Shown here in pieces: positions 34,127 through 44,058 of a stretch of 64,000 nucleotides of DNA. The position numbers and the translations under genes were made by a program. This DNA is from Anaerolineales bacterium. Lineage in GTDB: Bacteria > Chloroflexota > Anaerolineae > Anaerolineales > Villigracilaceae. A model generated the notes under the pieces. That model worked only from the letters and a program-made list of their open reading frames with translations, searched no databases and had not been told where the DNA came from. The stretch spans positions 1 through 64,000 of the forward strand of contig JAFGMV010000032.1 of NCBI GenBank assembly GCA_016927315.1, given 5' to 3'. Numbering within the stretch: position 1 is the stretch's first letter; each line of letters opens with the position of its first letter.

Positions 34127-34328
34127 TTGTGTGCATGAAGTGGTTTGACAAGAATACAGGTTTCAATATTTTCCGAACCTGTGTTCTTGTTGTGCGTCAA
34201 TTTGAAATCCTGTATACTACTTTTATCTGAGCCTGGGTTATGGGAAGTAAATTCATTTCCTTGCCGAACGATAAGATACATTTGCGTGCAACTCTTTTTG
34301 TCAGGTATTGTTGGAGATGGAGACTGGA

Positions 34329-35240
34329 ATGAACTGTTCAAATTGTGGTATTCCAAATCAGGCAGGAGCCCGCTTCTGCTCCAATTGCGGTGCACCTCTG
34401 CAGGCTGCCTACCCGCAAGTTCCACAGCCGGTTTCCAGAACAGGGGGTGGTTTTCCCTGGGGCGCGCTGGTGATCGGTCTGGCGATTTTTTTTGGTATTA
34501 TTGTTCTGGCCGGTATTCTTTTCGGAGGCATGTTCTTGTTCGGCAGCGGGATGTTGAATTCAGGACCGGCGCCAACCCAACAGGTCATTGTTGTGGTTCC
34601 CAATGCGGACACGGGCGCCGCCCAGCCCGGACAGCAGGCCTCACAAACTACGCCTGATACTTCGCAGTTGAATGCGCCGGCAGCCCCGACCAACACGCCG
34701 GAGCCATCAACCACAGCCACACTGGGTGCGCCAGCCTTCACCGCAGATAAGGATGCGCTGTGTCGAAAGGGACCCAGTACGATATACGATGTGCGTACCA
34801 GTATGAACAAAGGGGATACGGTTCCAATCATCGGGAAGAGCGGCCCCGAATGGGAAGAGTGGTGGCTGGTGGAAGTGCTGGGTTCCAAGTGCTGGATTTG
34901 GAGCGGGTTGGGACAGGCGCATGGAGACCTGAATGGGCTGCAGGTTGTGCAAGCCCCACCGACGCCGACAGCAACTGTTGTCAATGCGAAAATGACCATC
35001 ACGAATAACTTTATCGTACCGATTTGCTATGTTTATCTCTACGACGTAAATAATCCGGCTTCAGGGTGGAGTACAGATATTTTAGGCCCGGCGAATACGA
35101 TTGCCCCTGGAAAGAGTTATACCTTGACTGGCATAACACCCGGAACCTATAATATTTCTGTATCAGATTGTAATAATTCAAGCCTGGACACGAAATCGAA
35201 TGTTCAATTGAACGGGATTGTCGTTGTGAACTTTCCGTAG
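34329..35240 (+). CDS. Zinc-ribbon, membrane-spanning SH3-like protein
   Basis: 303 residues. It starts with a zinc ribbon (CSNCG and CSNCGAP), followed by a short linker, a membrane helix (about 45-70) and a Thr/Pro spacer. An SH3-like domain (about 135-200, with CRKGPSTIYDV and GSKCWIW) and a C-terminal beta-sandwich of about 85 residues complete the chain. The ribbon lies inside and the SH3 and C-terminal domains outside. Function unknown; the double-ended layout suggests a sensor or scaffold. GGAG at 34319-34322 favours ATG 34329 over upstream starts. Confidence 0.75.
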   Translation: MNCSNCGIPNQAGARFCSNCGAPLQAAYPQVPQPVSRTGGGFPWGALVIGLAIFFGIIVLAGILFGGMFLFGSGMLNSGPAPTQQVIVVVPNADTGAAQPGQQASQTTPDTSQLNAPAAPTNTPEPSTTATLGAPAFTADKDALCRKGPSTIYDVRTSMNKGDTVPIIGKSGPEWEEWWLVEVLGSKCWIWSGLGQAHGDLNGLQVVQAPPTPTATVVNAKMTITNNFIVPICYVYLYDVNNPASGWSTDILGPANTIAPGKSYTLTGITPGTYNISVSDCNNSSLDTKSNVQLNGIVVVNFP

Positions 35241-35287
35241 CTGTTGTCTGCAGAAGGCTCAGCCATAAGATTTCATAAGATTCGTCT

Positions 35288-35316
35288 TTGACAAGCGTCC
35301 TGTACCATGTTAAACT
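35288..35316 (+). promoter_or_regulatory. Sigma-70 promoter of the mtnA-ahcY operon
   Basis: A perfect TTGACA at 35288-35293, a 17-base spacer and TAAACT at 35311-35316. A GC-rich hairpin (35332-35353) lies just inside the transcript. Confidence 0.65.
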
Positions 35317-35331
35317 TTGACTATTGCAGCC

Positions 35332-35353
35332 GGCGCTCTCGCGAGAGGGCGCC
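35332..35353 (+). other. GC-rich hairpin in the mtnA leader
   Basis: GGCGCTCTC pairs with GAGAG-GGCGCC around a tight centre. It lies between the promoter and ATG 35377. It is followed by only three T residues and does not match a SAM or SAH riboswitch that I recognise. Confidence 0.4.
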
Positions 35354-35376
35354 TTTCCTTGCGAATAGAGAGTCTG

Positions 35377-36423
35377 ATGAGAACGGTCTTCTGGAATTAC
35401 GATACCAATGAAACCAAAATGATCGACCAGCGTATCCTGCCGGGTGAGTTGGCGATTGTTTCGTTTAAAGACCATGTTTCTCTTGGCCATGCAATCACCA
35501 ATATGACCGTGCGAGGCGCTCCGGCCATCGGTGCTGCGGCGGCTTTTGGGCTGGCATTGGCCGGGTTCGAATCCTTGGCTTCCAGCACCTCGACACTGTT
35601 GGAAGACCTGGAGGCTGCTTCCGCAACCTTGAAAAAGGCCCGCCCGACGGCGGTCAACCTGGCTTGGGCGCTGGATCGTATTCTTGACAGGCTGCGTGGT
35701 TTCAGCGGCGGAGCGGATGATTTACGGCAGGCTGTCCTGGAAGAAGCCCAGCGCATCGCTGACGAGGATGTCGAGATCAATCAACGTATGGCTCAACACG
35801 GGGCTGCGTTGATCGATGACGGTGATACGATAATTCACCATTGCAATACAGGTGCACTGGCGACCGTGGACTGGGGGACAGCCCTGGGTGTCATCCGGAC
35901 CGCCCATGAACAGGGCAAGAAGGTGCATGTCCTGGTGGATGAGACCCGGCCGCGCCTGCAGGGCGCCCGCCTGACTGCCTGGGAATTACAGCAGTATGGG
36001 ATTCCCTTTGATCTGATCAGCGACAATATGGCCGGTACGTTTCTGCATACCGGACAGGTGCAGAAGGTGCTCTTTGGCGCCGACCGGGTCGCTGCTAATG
36101 GAGATGTGGCCAACAAAGTCGGCACCTATATGCTGGCCCTGGCTGCCAGGGACAATGATGTCCCGGCTTACTCGGTTGTTCCAACCTCGACAGTTGATCT
36201 GTCGCTTGCGCATGGCGGCCTGATCCCAATTGAAGAAAGAGACCAGGCCGAAGTCCTGGAGATCCGATTCATGGGACAAACAGCAACGCCCAAGGGTGTA
36301 ACTGCACGCAACATAGCTTTTGATGTGACTCCCCACCGGCTGCTGTCCGGCATTATTACGGAAAATGGTGTTGTTTACCCGCCCTTTGATGAAAACTTGC
36401 CGAGATTTGTAAAAACAACTTGA
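35377..36423 (+). CDS. mtnA: S-methyl-5-thioribose-1-phosphate isomerase MtnA
   Basis: A 348-residue methionine-salvage enzyme that converts 5-methylthioribose-1-phosphate to the ribulose form. Diagnostic blocks are NMTVRGAPAIGAAAAFG, HHCNTGALATVDWGTALGV with the catalytic Cys, VLVDETRPRLQGARLTAWE and GADRVAANGDVANKVGTY with the catalytic Asp. It is the first gene of a three-gene operon with an adenosine-kinase-like gene and ahcY, so it fits SAM by-product recycling. Confidence 0.95.
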   Translation: MRTVFWNYDTNETKMIDQRILPGELAIVSFKDHVSLGHAITNMTVRGAPAIGAAAAFGLALAGFESLASSTSTLLEDLEAASATLKKARPTAVNLAWALDRILDRLRGFSGGADDLRQAVLEEAQRIADEDVEINQRMAQHGAALIDDGDTIIHHCNTGALATVDWGTALGVIRTAHEQGKKVHVLVDETRPRLQGARLTAWELQQYGIPFDLISDNMAGTFLHTGQVQKVLFGADRVAANGDVANKVGTYMLALAARDNDVPAYSVVPTSTVDLSLAHGGLIPIEERDQAEVLEIRFMGQTATPKGVTARNIAFDVTPHRLLSGIITENGVVYPPFDENLPRFVKTT

Positions 36424-36446
36424 ATCTCTGCAAGTCCCGCAGGGGT

Positions 36447-36479
36447 GCAGCAATTCCCCAGATGCCGGGGCAATGCTGC
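36447..36479 (+). other. Intercistronic hairpin in the mtnA operon
   Basis: GCAGCAATTCCCC pairs (11 of 13) with GGGGCAATGCTGC around a 7-base loop. It is probably an mRNA processing or stability element between mtnA and the kinase gene. Confidence 0.5.
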
Positions 36480-36522
36480 GCCGCTTTGTGTCTTGCAGGA
36501 TCACACGAACAGGACTTTCTCT

Positions 36523-37476
36523 ATGGACATTCTATTAACTGGCTCGGTTGCTTATGACTACCTGATGACCTTCCCGGGTCATTTCAAGGAACAAATCCTT
36601 CCTGAACGCCTGGCCTCGATCAGCCTTTCATTCCTGGTTGATTCGATGTCCCGCCAGCGCGGCGGCACGGCGCCCAATATCGCTTATACCCTGGCCCTGC
36701 TGGGTGGTAAACCGCGTGTCATGGCCACTGTTGGTGAGGACTTCGGCGATTATCGCCATTGGCTGGAAGAGAACGGTGTGAATACAACCGCTATGGAAGT
36801 CATTCCAGGTGATTTCACTGCATCTTTCTTTGCCACCACCGATCTGGACAATGCCCAGATCGCTTCCTTTTATCCGGGGGCGATGGCCCAGGCGGCCAGG
36901 CAGTCTCTCAAGGATGTCGCCAAACCAGACCTGGTGATTATTTCACCCAATGATCCTGCTGCGATGAAAAACTTTGCCGCCGAATGTCGCGAACTGGGAA
37001 TCAGGTACCTTTATGACCCCAGCCAGCAGGTTCTGCGCCTGGATGGAGATGAATTGGCCCGGGATATGACTGGGGCGCATTTCCTGTTTGTCAATGACTA
37101 TGAATATGGCCTGGTCTCCAAGAAGACAGGTCTGGAATTGGATGGCATCCTCGAGCGGGTGGAAATCCTGGTGATTACGCGCGGCAAGGATGGGGCCGAT
37201 ATCTATGTAGATGGGCAGAAGATATTTGCCCAGGTCTTCCCGACCGAAAAGATTGTCGATCCGACCGGAGTGGGGGATGCATTCCGGGGTGGTTTCCTGG
37301 TGGCCTATTCGCATGGCCTGGACTGGGAACTGTGTGGCCAGGTGGGTGCACTGGCGGCGGCATACTGCCTGGAACAGAAAGGCACCCAGAACCATACCTA
37401 TACACCCGCTGAATTTGTCACACGCTTCCGCACTGAGTATGATGATGGCGGTAAGTTAGATCAATTACTCGGGTAG
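36523..37476 (+). CDS. PfkB-family kinase, probable adenosine kinase
   Basis: A 317-residue ribokinase-fold enzyme. It shows the substrate-binding GGTAPNIAYTLALLGG block and the C-terminal PfkB signature DPTGVGDAFRGGF with the catalytic Asp and anion hole. The family covers sugar and nucleoside kinases. The neighbours MtnA and AhcY favour adenosine, because AhcY releases adenosine and its removal pulls the reaction forward. ATG 36523 is chosen; the coding region is 34 bases before ahcY. Confidence 0.82.
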   Translation: MDILLTGSVAYDYLMTFPGHFKEQILPERLASISLSFLVDSMSRQRGGTAPNIAYTLALLGGKPRVMATVGEDFGDYRHWLEENGVNTTAMEVIPGDFTASFFATTDLDNAQIASFYPGAMAQAARQSLKDVAKPDLVIISPNDPAAMKNFAAECRELGIRYLYDPSQQVLRLDGDELARDMTGAHFLFVNDYEYGLVSKKTGLELDGILERVEILVITRGKDGADIYVDGQKIFAQVFPTEKIVDPTGVGDAFRGGFLVAYSHGLDWELCGQVGALAAAYCLEQKGTQNHTYTPAEFVTRFRTEYDDGGKLDQLLG

Positions 37477-37498
37477 CATTAAGAAATACCCATAATAA

Positions 37499-38776
<1,278 letters not shown>

Positions 38777-38805
38777 TTCCTGCCTGATCTACATCTCAAC
38801 AGATA

Positions 38806-38851
38806 CAGGCGACGGTCGCCTCGAAGGTGACCGTCGCCTGTGTTACTTTTT
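38806..38851 (+). terminator. Terminator of the ahcY operon (GGCGAC repeat family)
   Basis: A 16-bp stem with one mismatch (38806-38821 with 38825-38840), a 3-base loop and T residues at 38846-38851. The core CAGGCGACGGTCGCC recurs in two other terminators in this window. Confidence 0.85.
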
Positions 38852-38901
38852 ATGAATCCTCAACCTTTGATCACTAATCACTCCTCCCTGATTACGAATA
38901 A

Positions 38902-40545
38902 CTACTGCCTCTTTACCTGCTGCATATAATCGCTGTACCCTCCTCCGAATTCCATTAACTGCCCGTTTTCCAGCAGGAGGATGCGGTCGACGACCTGGTC
39001 CAGGAAATAGCGATCATGTGAGATGACCAGCACCGTTCCGACAAAGTCTTCCAGGGCGGTTTCCAGAACTTCTGCAGAGGCGATATCCAGGTTGTTGGTG
39101 GGTTCATCCAGCAGCAGGAAATTCGCGCCCGAGAGCACCAGCAGTGCAAGCTGTATCCGGCTGCGCTCGCCGCCCGACAACTGACGGATCTTCTGGGTGG
39201 TCTGCTGGTAGGTGAACTGGTAGCGCATCAGCAGGGCGACTGCATTGGATTCGCTCATGTTGCCGCCCAGGCGGATTGCGTCCAATACGGTCTGGTCATT
39301 GTTAAGGGTCTCGTGTTCCTGGGAATAATAACCGGTTTTCACGCTGGGACCGATCCTGACCTCGCCTGCATCCGGATCGATCTGCTTCAGGATCAGGCGC
39401 ATCAGCACCGACTTCCCAGATCCATTCGGGCCAATCAACCCGACCCGTTCTCCATGTTCGAACAGCAGGGTAATGCCTTTCAAGACTGGCTGTGTTCCCC
39501 CAGACCCCTGGAAGGACTTTGTAATGTCCACCAGTTCAAGCACCTTGTGGGAACCGCGCCAGCCGTTCAACTCAAGGTTTATTCTGCGGCGCTCAAGCTG
39601 TGGACGTTCGATTTTCTCTACCCGTGACAGCCGGGTTTCCATGGCGTGCATGCGGCTGGCGAATTTGGAGTTCTTGACGGTCCACTGCTGGTAACGCTGG
39701 ATGGCTTTCTCCATACGGTTGATGGCTCGCTGTTGGATTTTGTGCAGTTCATCCCGGCGTGCCAACCGTTCCTGTTTGTCGATAATATAGGATGTGTAGC
39801 TGCCGGGGGAGGTGGTCAGGCAGCCGTCTTCGATCTCGGCTATATGCGTGACGACCGCATCCAGTAAGTAGCGATCATGTGAAATGATCACGACCGCACC
39901 CTGGTAGTCGGTGATCAGATCTTGCAGGAAGTCTTTGGCTTTCAGGTCCAGGTGGTTGTCCGGTTCATCGAGCAGCAGCACAGAAGGTTTGACCAACAGC
40001 ATGCGTGCCAGCCCGACCAGCTTCTTCTGCCCGCCGCTCATCTGCCCAACGGGTTTGTCCATATCCTCCCGAGCCAGTCCCAACCCCAACAGGACCTGGC
40101 GGGCATTCTCCGGGTAACTGTCGCCGCCCAGGGCATTGTATTCATCCAAGGCCCTTTGCTGCAGGTCGACCGTGCGTGCCAGTGCTGCGGGATCGTTGTA
40201 CACCTCAGGATTGCTGAAGCGGGCTTCGATGCGTTCGAGTTCGTTTCCCAGCTCTGCAACCCGCGGGTTGCCATCCAGGACGATCTGGAGAGCCGTGTAC
40301 CGGGGGTCGAATTCCGGGTGCTGGGGCAGGTAACCGATGCTGGTGTCTTTTGCAAAAATAACCTTGCCTCCAGGTTCGGGTTGGTGTTCACCGGTAATTA
40401 CCCTGAGCAGGGAAGATTTACCGGCTCCGTTCGGGCCGATCAGCCCAATGACCTGGTTGTCTTGGATCTCCCAGGTGAGATCGGCAAAAATGGTGTGAGC
40501 CCCAAGGACCAGGCTGAGGTTAGAAAGTGAGATCGAAATCATCAT
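38902..40545 (-). CDS. ABC-F family ATPase (ribosome-associated type)
   Basis: A 547-residue soluble protein with two ABC domains and no membrane part. The first has GPNGAGKSSLL, MSGGQKK and LLLDEPDNHLD. The second has GPNGSGKSVLM, LSGGERSRIQ and LLLDEPTNNLD. A linker of about 80 residues between them is the P-site tRNA interaction motif region. ABC-F proteins work on stalled ribosomes, and some give antibiotic resistance. The final domain is short, unlike Uup. TGGAG precedes ATG 40545; ATG 40542 is nearly as good. The leader has an upstream ORF and a terminator-like hairpin. Confidence 0.92.
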   Translation of the reverse strand: MMISISLSNLSLVLGAHTIFADLTWEIQDNQVIGLIGPNGAGKSSLLRVITGEHQPEPGGKVIFAKDTSIGYLPQHPEFDPRYTALQIVLDGNPRVAELGNELERIEARFSNPEVYNDPAALARTVDLQQRALDEYNALGGDSYPENARQVLLGLGLAREDMDKPVGQMSGGQKKLVGLARMLLVKPSVLLLDEPDNHLDLKAKDFLQDLITDYQGAVVIISHDRYLLDAVVTHIAEIEDGCLTTSPGSYTSYIIDKQERLARRDELHKIQQRAINRMEKAIQRYQQWTVKNSKFASRMHAMETRLSRVEKIERPQLERRRINLELNGWRGSHKVLELVDITKSFQGSGGTQPVLKGITLLFEHGERVGLIGPNGSGKSVLMRLILKQIDPDAGEVRIGPSVKTGYYSQEHETLNNDQTVLDAIRLGGNMSESNAVALLMRYQFTYQQTTQKIRQLSGGERSRIQLALLVLSGANFLLLDEPTNNLDIASAEVLETALEDFVGTVLVISHDRYFLDQVVDRILLLENGQLMEFGGGYSDYMQQVKRQ

Positions 40546-40560
40546 CGTACTCCAGAAAAC

Positions 40561-40588
40561 AAAAAACGCCGCAGGCTTGCCTGCGGCG
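40561..40588 (-). terminator. Attenuator-type terminator in the ABC-F leader
   Basis: On the minus strand, CGCCGCAGGC pairs with GCCTGCGGCG (40588-40579 with 40576-40567) and is followed by T6. It lies only about 15 bases before the ABC-F start codon, so it would stop transcription before the gene unless it is opened. Confidence 0.75.
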
Positions 40589-40615
40589 GATAGGGTCAAT
40601 AAGAACCGGAATCGG

Positions 40616-40717
40616 TTAAGTCGGGCTGCAGGCGCGTTTCGAGGAAGCCCCGGTGAAAATAAAACCGCGAACCTGGATGAATAGGATGGTGTGACTTGAC
40701 AGCTTCTTAAACATCAT
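40616..40717 (-). CDS. Putative leader peptide ORF upstream of ABC-F
   Basis: A 33-codon frame, ATG 40717 to TAA 40618-40616, encodes a peptide with MMFKKLSSHTILF at the start and SSKRACSPT at the end. Its ATG would be only about 3 bases after the predicted transcription start, so translation would be leaderless. Codons for Arg-Ala-Cys-Ser carry GCCTGC, which can pair with GCAGGC in the terminator stem. This fits ribosome-mediated attenuation. It is not proven to be translated. Confidence 0.5.
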   Translation of the reverse strand: MMFKKLSSHTILFIQVRGFIFTGASSKRACSPT

Positions 40718-40726
40718 AGCGCCGGG

Positions 40727-40735
40727 ATTATATCA
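40727..40735 (-). promoter_or_regulatory. Extended -10 promoter of the ABC-F leader
   Basis: On the minus strand TGATATAAT matches the extended -10 consensus TGnTATAAT. Transcription should begin near 40720. No clear -35 hexamer is seen. Confidence 0.6.
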
Positions 40736-40770
40736 TGGTTTGTTACTCTTGGGCCTGAAATTGACGGGCG

Positions 40771-40914
40771 GGGTGCACTAAAATGTTGGAGATTTTATTA
40801 CAGTGCTGGCATCCTCAGTGCAGCATCCCGAAGGTTGATCTGCCCGTTAGAGGGTTCGATAGAAACCCTTCGGGACGTTCAGATCTTGTGATTCTACAGA
40901 TTTTTAGTGTACCC
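40771..40914 (+). mobile_element. MITE-like element with inverted ends and 8-bp duplication
   Basis: This 144-base element starts GGGTGCACTAAAAT and ends with the near-complement ATTTTTAGTGTACCC. It is flanked by the direct repeat GACGGGCG at 40763-40770 and 40915-40922. It has no coding capacity. A degraded relative lies at 26853-27000. The layout suggests a non-autonomous transposon moved by a transposase that makes 8-bp (or 9-bp) target duplications. Confidence 0.75.
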
Positions 40915-40922
40915 GACGGGCG

Positions 40923-41221
40923 GTGGATACCTCTTTAGCCTCTAGACCGGATACCGGGCATACCGCAGGCAGATGTAGCACAGTTTATGACCAAAACAGT
41001 CAATGATCTGGCTGTGAAGCGCCACAGTTTCCCGGCAGGGTGAATGCGGAGCGCCCCGTTCTAGGACTGGTTTACGAACAAAACCACCCTGTTCAGGTCC
41101 TCACAGGCGGCTGGGCTCAAGAAAGGATAACTTATCGGAAATTGTTAGCTGGTTGATAGGACAACGGTGATACCCGGCGGTATGATTCCAATGGAAGACA
41201 AATTCACTCACAAGGAAACTC
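40923..41221. other. Intergenic region, nothing recognised
   Basis: About 300 bases between the MITE-like element and the hemolysin III gene. No convincing ORF, promoter or RNA was seen. Confidence 0.4.
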
Positions 41222-41869
41222 ATGCTTGCTAAACTTCGCGAACCCATCAGCGGTCTGACCCACCTGGGCGGCGCCGTTGCAGCTTTTATCGGGCAGATTG
41301 CTATGTTGATCATCGGTTGGGATGGAACCGCCAAGATCGTTTCCATCCTGATCTATACCTCCAGCCTGATCGGTTTGTTTGCCGCTAGTGCCGTTTATCA
41401 CCTGGTCAAGGCCAGACCCAAGGTGGTTGAAGTGCTGCGCAAGGTCGATCATTCCGCCATCTATTTGCTGATAGCGGGCACGTATACGCCCATCTGCGTC
41501 AATGCCTTTACCGGTTTCTGGAAATGGGGTCTGCTGGCCATCATCTGGACCCTGGCTGCGGTTGGTATTCTGGTCAAGGTGTTTGTGATCCGGGCTCCCC
41601 GCTGGTTGACCGCCGGCGTCTATGTGGTCATGGGCTGGCTGTGCCTGGCGGCCATCGGCGAGATGATGGCCCGGCTGCCTGTATTTGTGCTGATCTGGCT
41701 TCTAATCGGTGGGGTGATCTACACACTCGGGGCGCTGGTTTATATCACCAGGTGCCTGGACTTCTGGCCGGGAACTTTTGGTTTCCATGAGGTCTGGCAT
41801 ATCTTTGTCCTGCTGGGGGCGCTGGCTCATTTCATCGCCGTAATGGGCGTGATCTGGCCTTTGGCCTGA
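41222..41869 (+). CDS. Hemolysin III family (PAQR-type) membrane protein
   Basis: A 215-residue protein with seven predicted membrane helices. The conserved metal-binding signatures of the HlyIII/PAQR family are present: SAVYH, VDHSAIYLLIAGTYTP and the GFHEVWHIFVLLGALAHF end with two His residues. Members are related to eukaryotic progestin and adiponectin receptors and are suspected zinc-dependent membrane hydrolases. The bacterial role is not settled. The gene is single and is followed by a terminator. Confidence 0.9.
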   Translation: MLAKLREPISGLTHLGGAVAAFIGQIAMLIIGWDGTAKIVSILIYTSSLIGLFAASAVYHLVKARPKVVEVLRKVDHSAIYLLIAGTYTPICVNAFTGFWKWGLLAIIWTLAAVGILVKVFVIRAPRWLTAGVYVVMGWLCLAAIGEMMARLPVFVLIWLLIGGVIYTLGALVYITRCLDFWPGTFGFHEVWHIFVLLGALAHFIAVMGVIWPLA

Positions 41870-41872
41870 TCG

Positions 41873-41907
41873 GGTGACAGTCGCTGAGAAAGCGACTGTC
41901 ACCTTTT
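41873..41907 (+). terminator. Terminator of the hemolysin III gene (GGCGAC repeat family)
   Basis: A perfect 13-bp stem, GGTGACAGTCGCT (41873-41885) with 41891-41903, a 5-base loop and T4. The arms match the other two members of this terminator family. Confidence 0.75.
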
Positions 41908-41924
41908 CCTCAGCCTGCCCTCAG

Positions 41925-41965
41925 CCCTGTCAACACAGCCCTGTCAACCCTGTCAACCCTGTCAA
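41925..41965 (+). repeat. Short tandem repeat CCCTGTCAA
   Basis: Three consecutive copies of the 9-base unit at 41939-41965 and one more copy at 41925-41933. It lies in the leader region of the typA gene. Slippage-prone; no function suggested. Confidence 0.7.
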
Positions 41966-42103
41966 CCCTTTCCAGATCGGACATATTCTGGTAAGATACA
42001 GCCCGCAATGCCGGATTTTTCGCCTCGGCCCCAGGCCGGGGTTTTCTGTTGTTTGGATTATGATACTGGCTATCGTCCAGCAACGATTTTTGCAGGTGAT
42101 TTA

Positions 42104-43960
42104 ATGTTACAGGAACGAACTGATCTAAGAAATATAGCGATAATCGCGCACGTCGACCATGGGAAAACTACCCTGGTGGATGGTCTCCTGCGGCAGGCCC
42201 GCGTCTTCCGGGAAAACCAGCAGGTAGCGGTACGCGTGATGGATTCCAATGACCTCGAACGTGAACGCGGGATTACCATCCTGTCCAAGAACACTGCCAT
42301 TGTCATCCCGGATCCTGAAAATCGGCAGAACGTCAAGATCAATATTGTCGATACACCCGGCCATTCTGATTTTGGGGGCGAGGTTGAGCGGGTGCTCAAT
42401 ATGGTGGATGGCGTCCTCCTGCTGGTCGATGCAGCGGAAGGTCCCATGCCCCAGACCCGTTTTGTTCTCAAGAAGGCGCTTGAAATGGGTCATAAGGCAG
42501 TTGTGGTGATCAACAAGGTCGATCGCAGGGATGCTGAACCTGACCGGGTGCTCAACCAGACCTTTGATTTATTCATTGAATTGGGGGCAACAGACGAGCA
42601 GGCTGATTTTCCGGTAGTATATGCCAAGGCAACCACAGCCCAGGCTGGTCTGACTCCGGATCTGGGGCCAGACCTGGCGCCGCTTTTTGAGGTCATCTTG
42701 CGCCATATCCCTGCCCCGCAGGTTGATCCGGATGCGCCCTTGCAGCTGCTGGTAACGACCCTCGGTTATGATGACTATCGCGGTGTAACTGCCGTCGGAC
42801 GCATCTTTGCGGGTACCATCCGGGCTGGCCAGCCGCTGGCCCGCCTGACAGCCGATGGCCAGGTCCTGCCTGAGAAAGCCCGCTATCTGTATGTCCACCA
42901 GGGGTTGGACCGGGTAGAAGTAACGGAAGCAGGCGCGGGTGAGATCGTGTCACTGGCCGGCCTGGAGGGGATCTCGATCGGGGAGACCCTGGCAGATCCT
43001 GAAAACCCGGCACCCCTGCCGACCATCCGGGTCGAAGAGCCAACTGTCCGGATGACCTTTGGGGTTAATACCTCACCCTTTGCCGGGCAGGAAGGGAAAT
43101 GGGGCACCTCCCGCCGGCTGCGTGAGCGCCTGTTTGAAGAACTGCGCACCAATGTATCGCTGCGGGTTGAAGAGACTGACAGCGGTGAAACTTTTATCGT
43201 ATCCGGGCGCGGCGAACTGCACCTGGCGATCCTGATCGAAACCATGCGGCGGGAAGGGTACGAATTCCAGGTTTCACAACCCGAAGTGATCTTTCGCAAG
43301 GTTGAAGACGGGACGATCCTGGAGCCGTTCGAGGAAGTCCACATTGAGACCAGCCCCGATACGATCGGTGCGGTGGTGGAGATGTTAGGCTCACGGCGCG
43401 GTCAAATGCTGGATATGCAGGAGATGGATGATGGTCATGTCCGGGTGGTGTATGTTGTACCGACCCGCGGCCTGCTGGGATTCCGCTACCAGTTCCTGAC
43501 CGCTACACGCGGGATGGGGATTATGAACACCCTTTTCCATGGCTATGAGCCAATGGCAGGCACAATGCACACGCGTTCCAATGGATCACTGGTTGCCTGG
43601 GAGGCCGGCCAGACCACGGCGTACGCCCTGAAAGGCGCTGAAGACCGCGGGATCCTGTTCATTGATCCCGGCATCCAGGTATACGAAGGTATGGTGGTCG
43701 GTGAGAACGCCCGCCCGGGAGATATTCCGATCAATGTCTGCAAGAAAAAGCACCTGACCAATATGCGCTCGTCCCGGGGTGAGATGGAGATTCGCCTAAC
43801 ACCCCCGCGCCAGATGAGCCTGGATGAGGCGATTGAATACCTGGCTGAAGACGAACTACTTGAAGTGACGCCGGAGAATTTCCGTATACGCAAACGGATC
43901 TTGGATACCGATGAACGTGGTAAACAAACCAAGAAGGCCAAAGAGATCCTGGCTGCTTAG
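42104..43960 (+). CDS. typA: Translational GTPase TypA (BipA)
   Basis: A 618-residue ribosome-associated GTPase of the elongation factor family. G1 is [10 protein letters not shown], with G2 RGITI, G3 DTPGHSDF, and G4 NKVD. EF-G-like domains III and V (residues about 300-480) and the TypA-specific C-terminal domain with [14 protein letters not shown] follow. It helps 50S assembly and stress adaptation. ATG 42104 is supported by the conserved start of the family and AGGTGAT upstream; longer upstream frames are unlikely. Confidence 0.95.
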   Translation: MLQERTDLRNIAIIAHVDHGKTTLVDGLLRQARVFRENQQVAVRVMDSNDLERERGITILSKNTAIVIPDPENRQNVKINIVDTPGHSDFGGEVERVLNMVDGVLLLVDAAEGPMPQTRFVLKKALEMGHKAVVVINKVDRRDAEPDRVLNQTFDLFIELGATDEQADFPVVYAKATTAQAGLTPDLGPDLAPLFEVILRHIPAPQVDPDAPLQLLVTTLGYDDYRGVTAVGRIFAGTIRAGQPLARLTADGQVLPEKARYLYVHQGLDRVEVTEAGAGEIVSLAGLEGISIGETLADPENPAPLPTIRVEEPTVRMTFGVNTSPFAGQEGKWGTSRRLRERLFEELRTNVSLRVEETDSGETFIVSGRGELHLAILIETMRREGYEFQVSQPEVIFRKVEDGTILEPFEEVHIETSPDTIGAVVEMLGSRRGQMLDMQEMDDGHVRVVYVVPTRGLLGFRYQFLTATRGMGIMNTLFHGYEPMAGTMHTRSNGSLVAWEAGQTTAYALKGAEDRGILFIDPGIQVYEGMVVGENARPGDIPINVCKKKHLTNMRSSRGEMEIRLTPPRQMSLDEAIEYLAEDELLEVTPENFRIRKRILDTDERGKQTKKAKEILAA

Positions 43961-44010
43961 CATATGGAAGCTCCTGCAGTAACTACTGCAAGAGTTTGTT
44001 TGTACAGACA

Positions 44011-44058
44011 CCAGGCGACAGTCGCTTTAAAAGCGACTGTCGCCTGGACGTTTTTTTT
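44011..44058 (+). terminator. Terminator of typA (GGCGAC repeat family)
   Basis: A long perfect stem, CCAGGCGACAGTCGCTT with its complement through 44047, is followed by ACG and eight T residues. The convergent lipoprotein gene ends inside the T-run. It belongs to the family also at 38806 and 41873. Confidence 0.9.
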
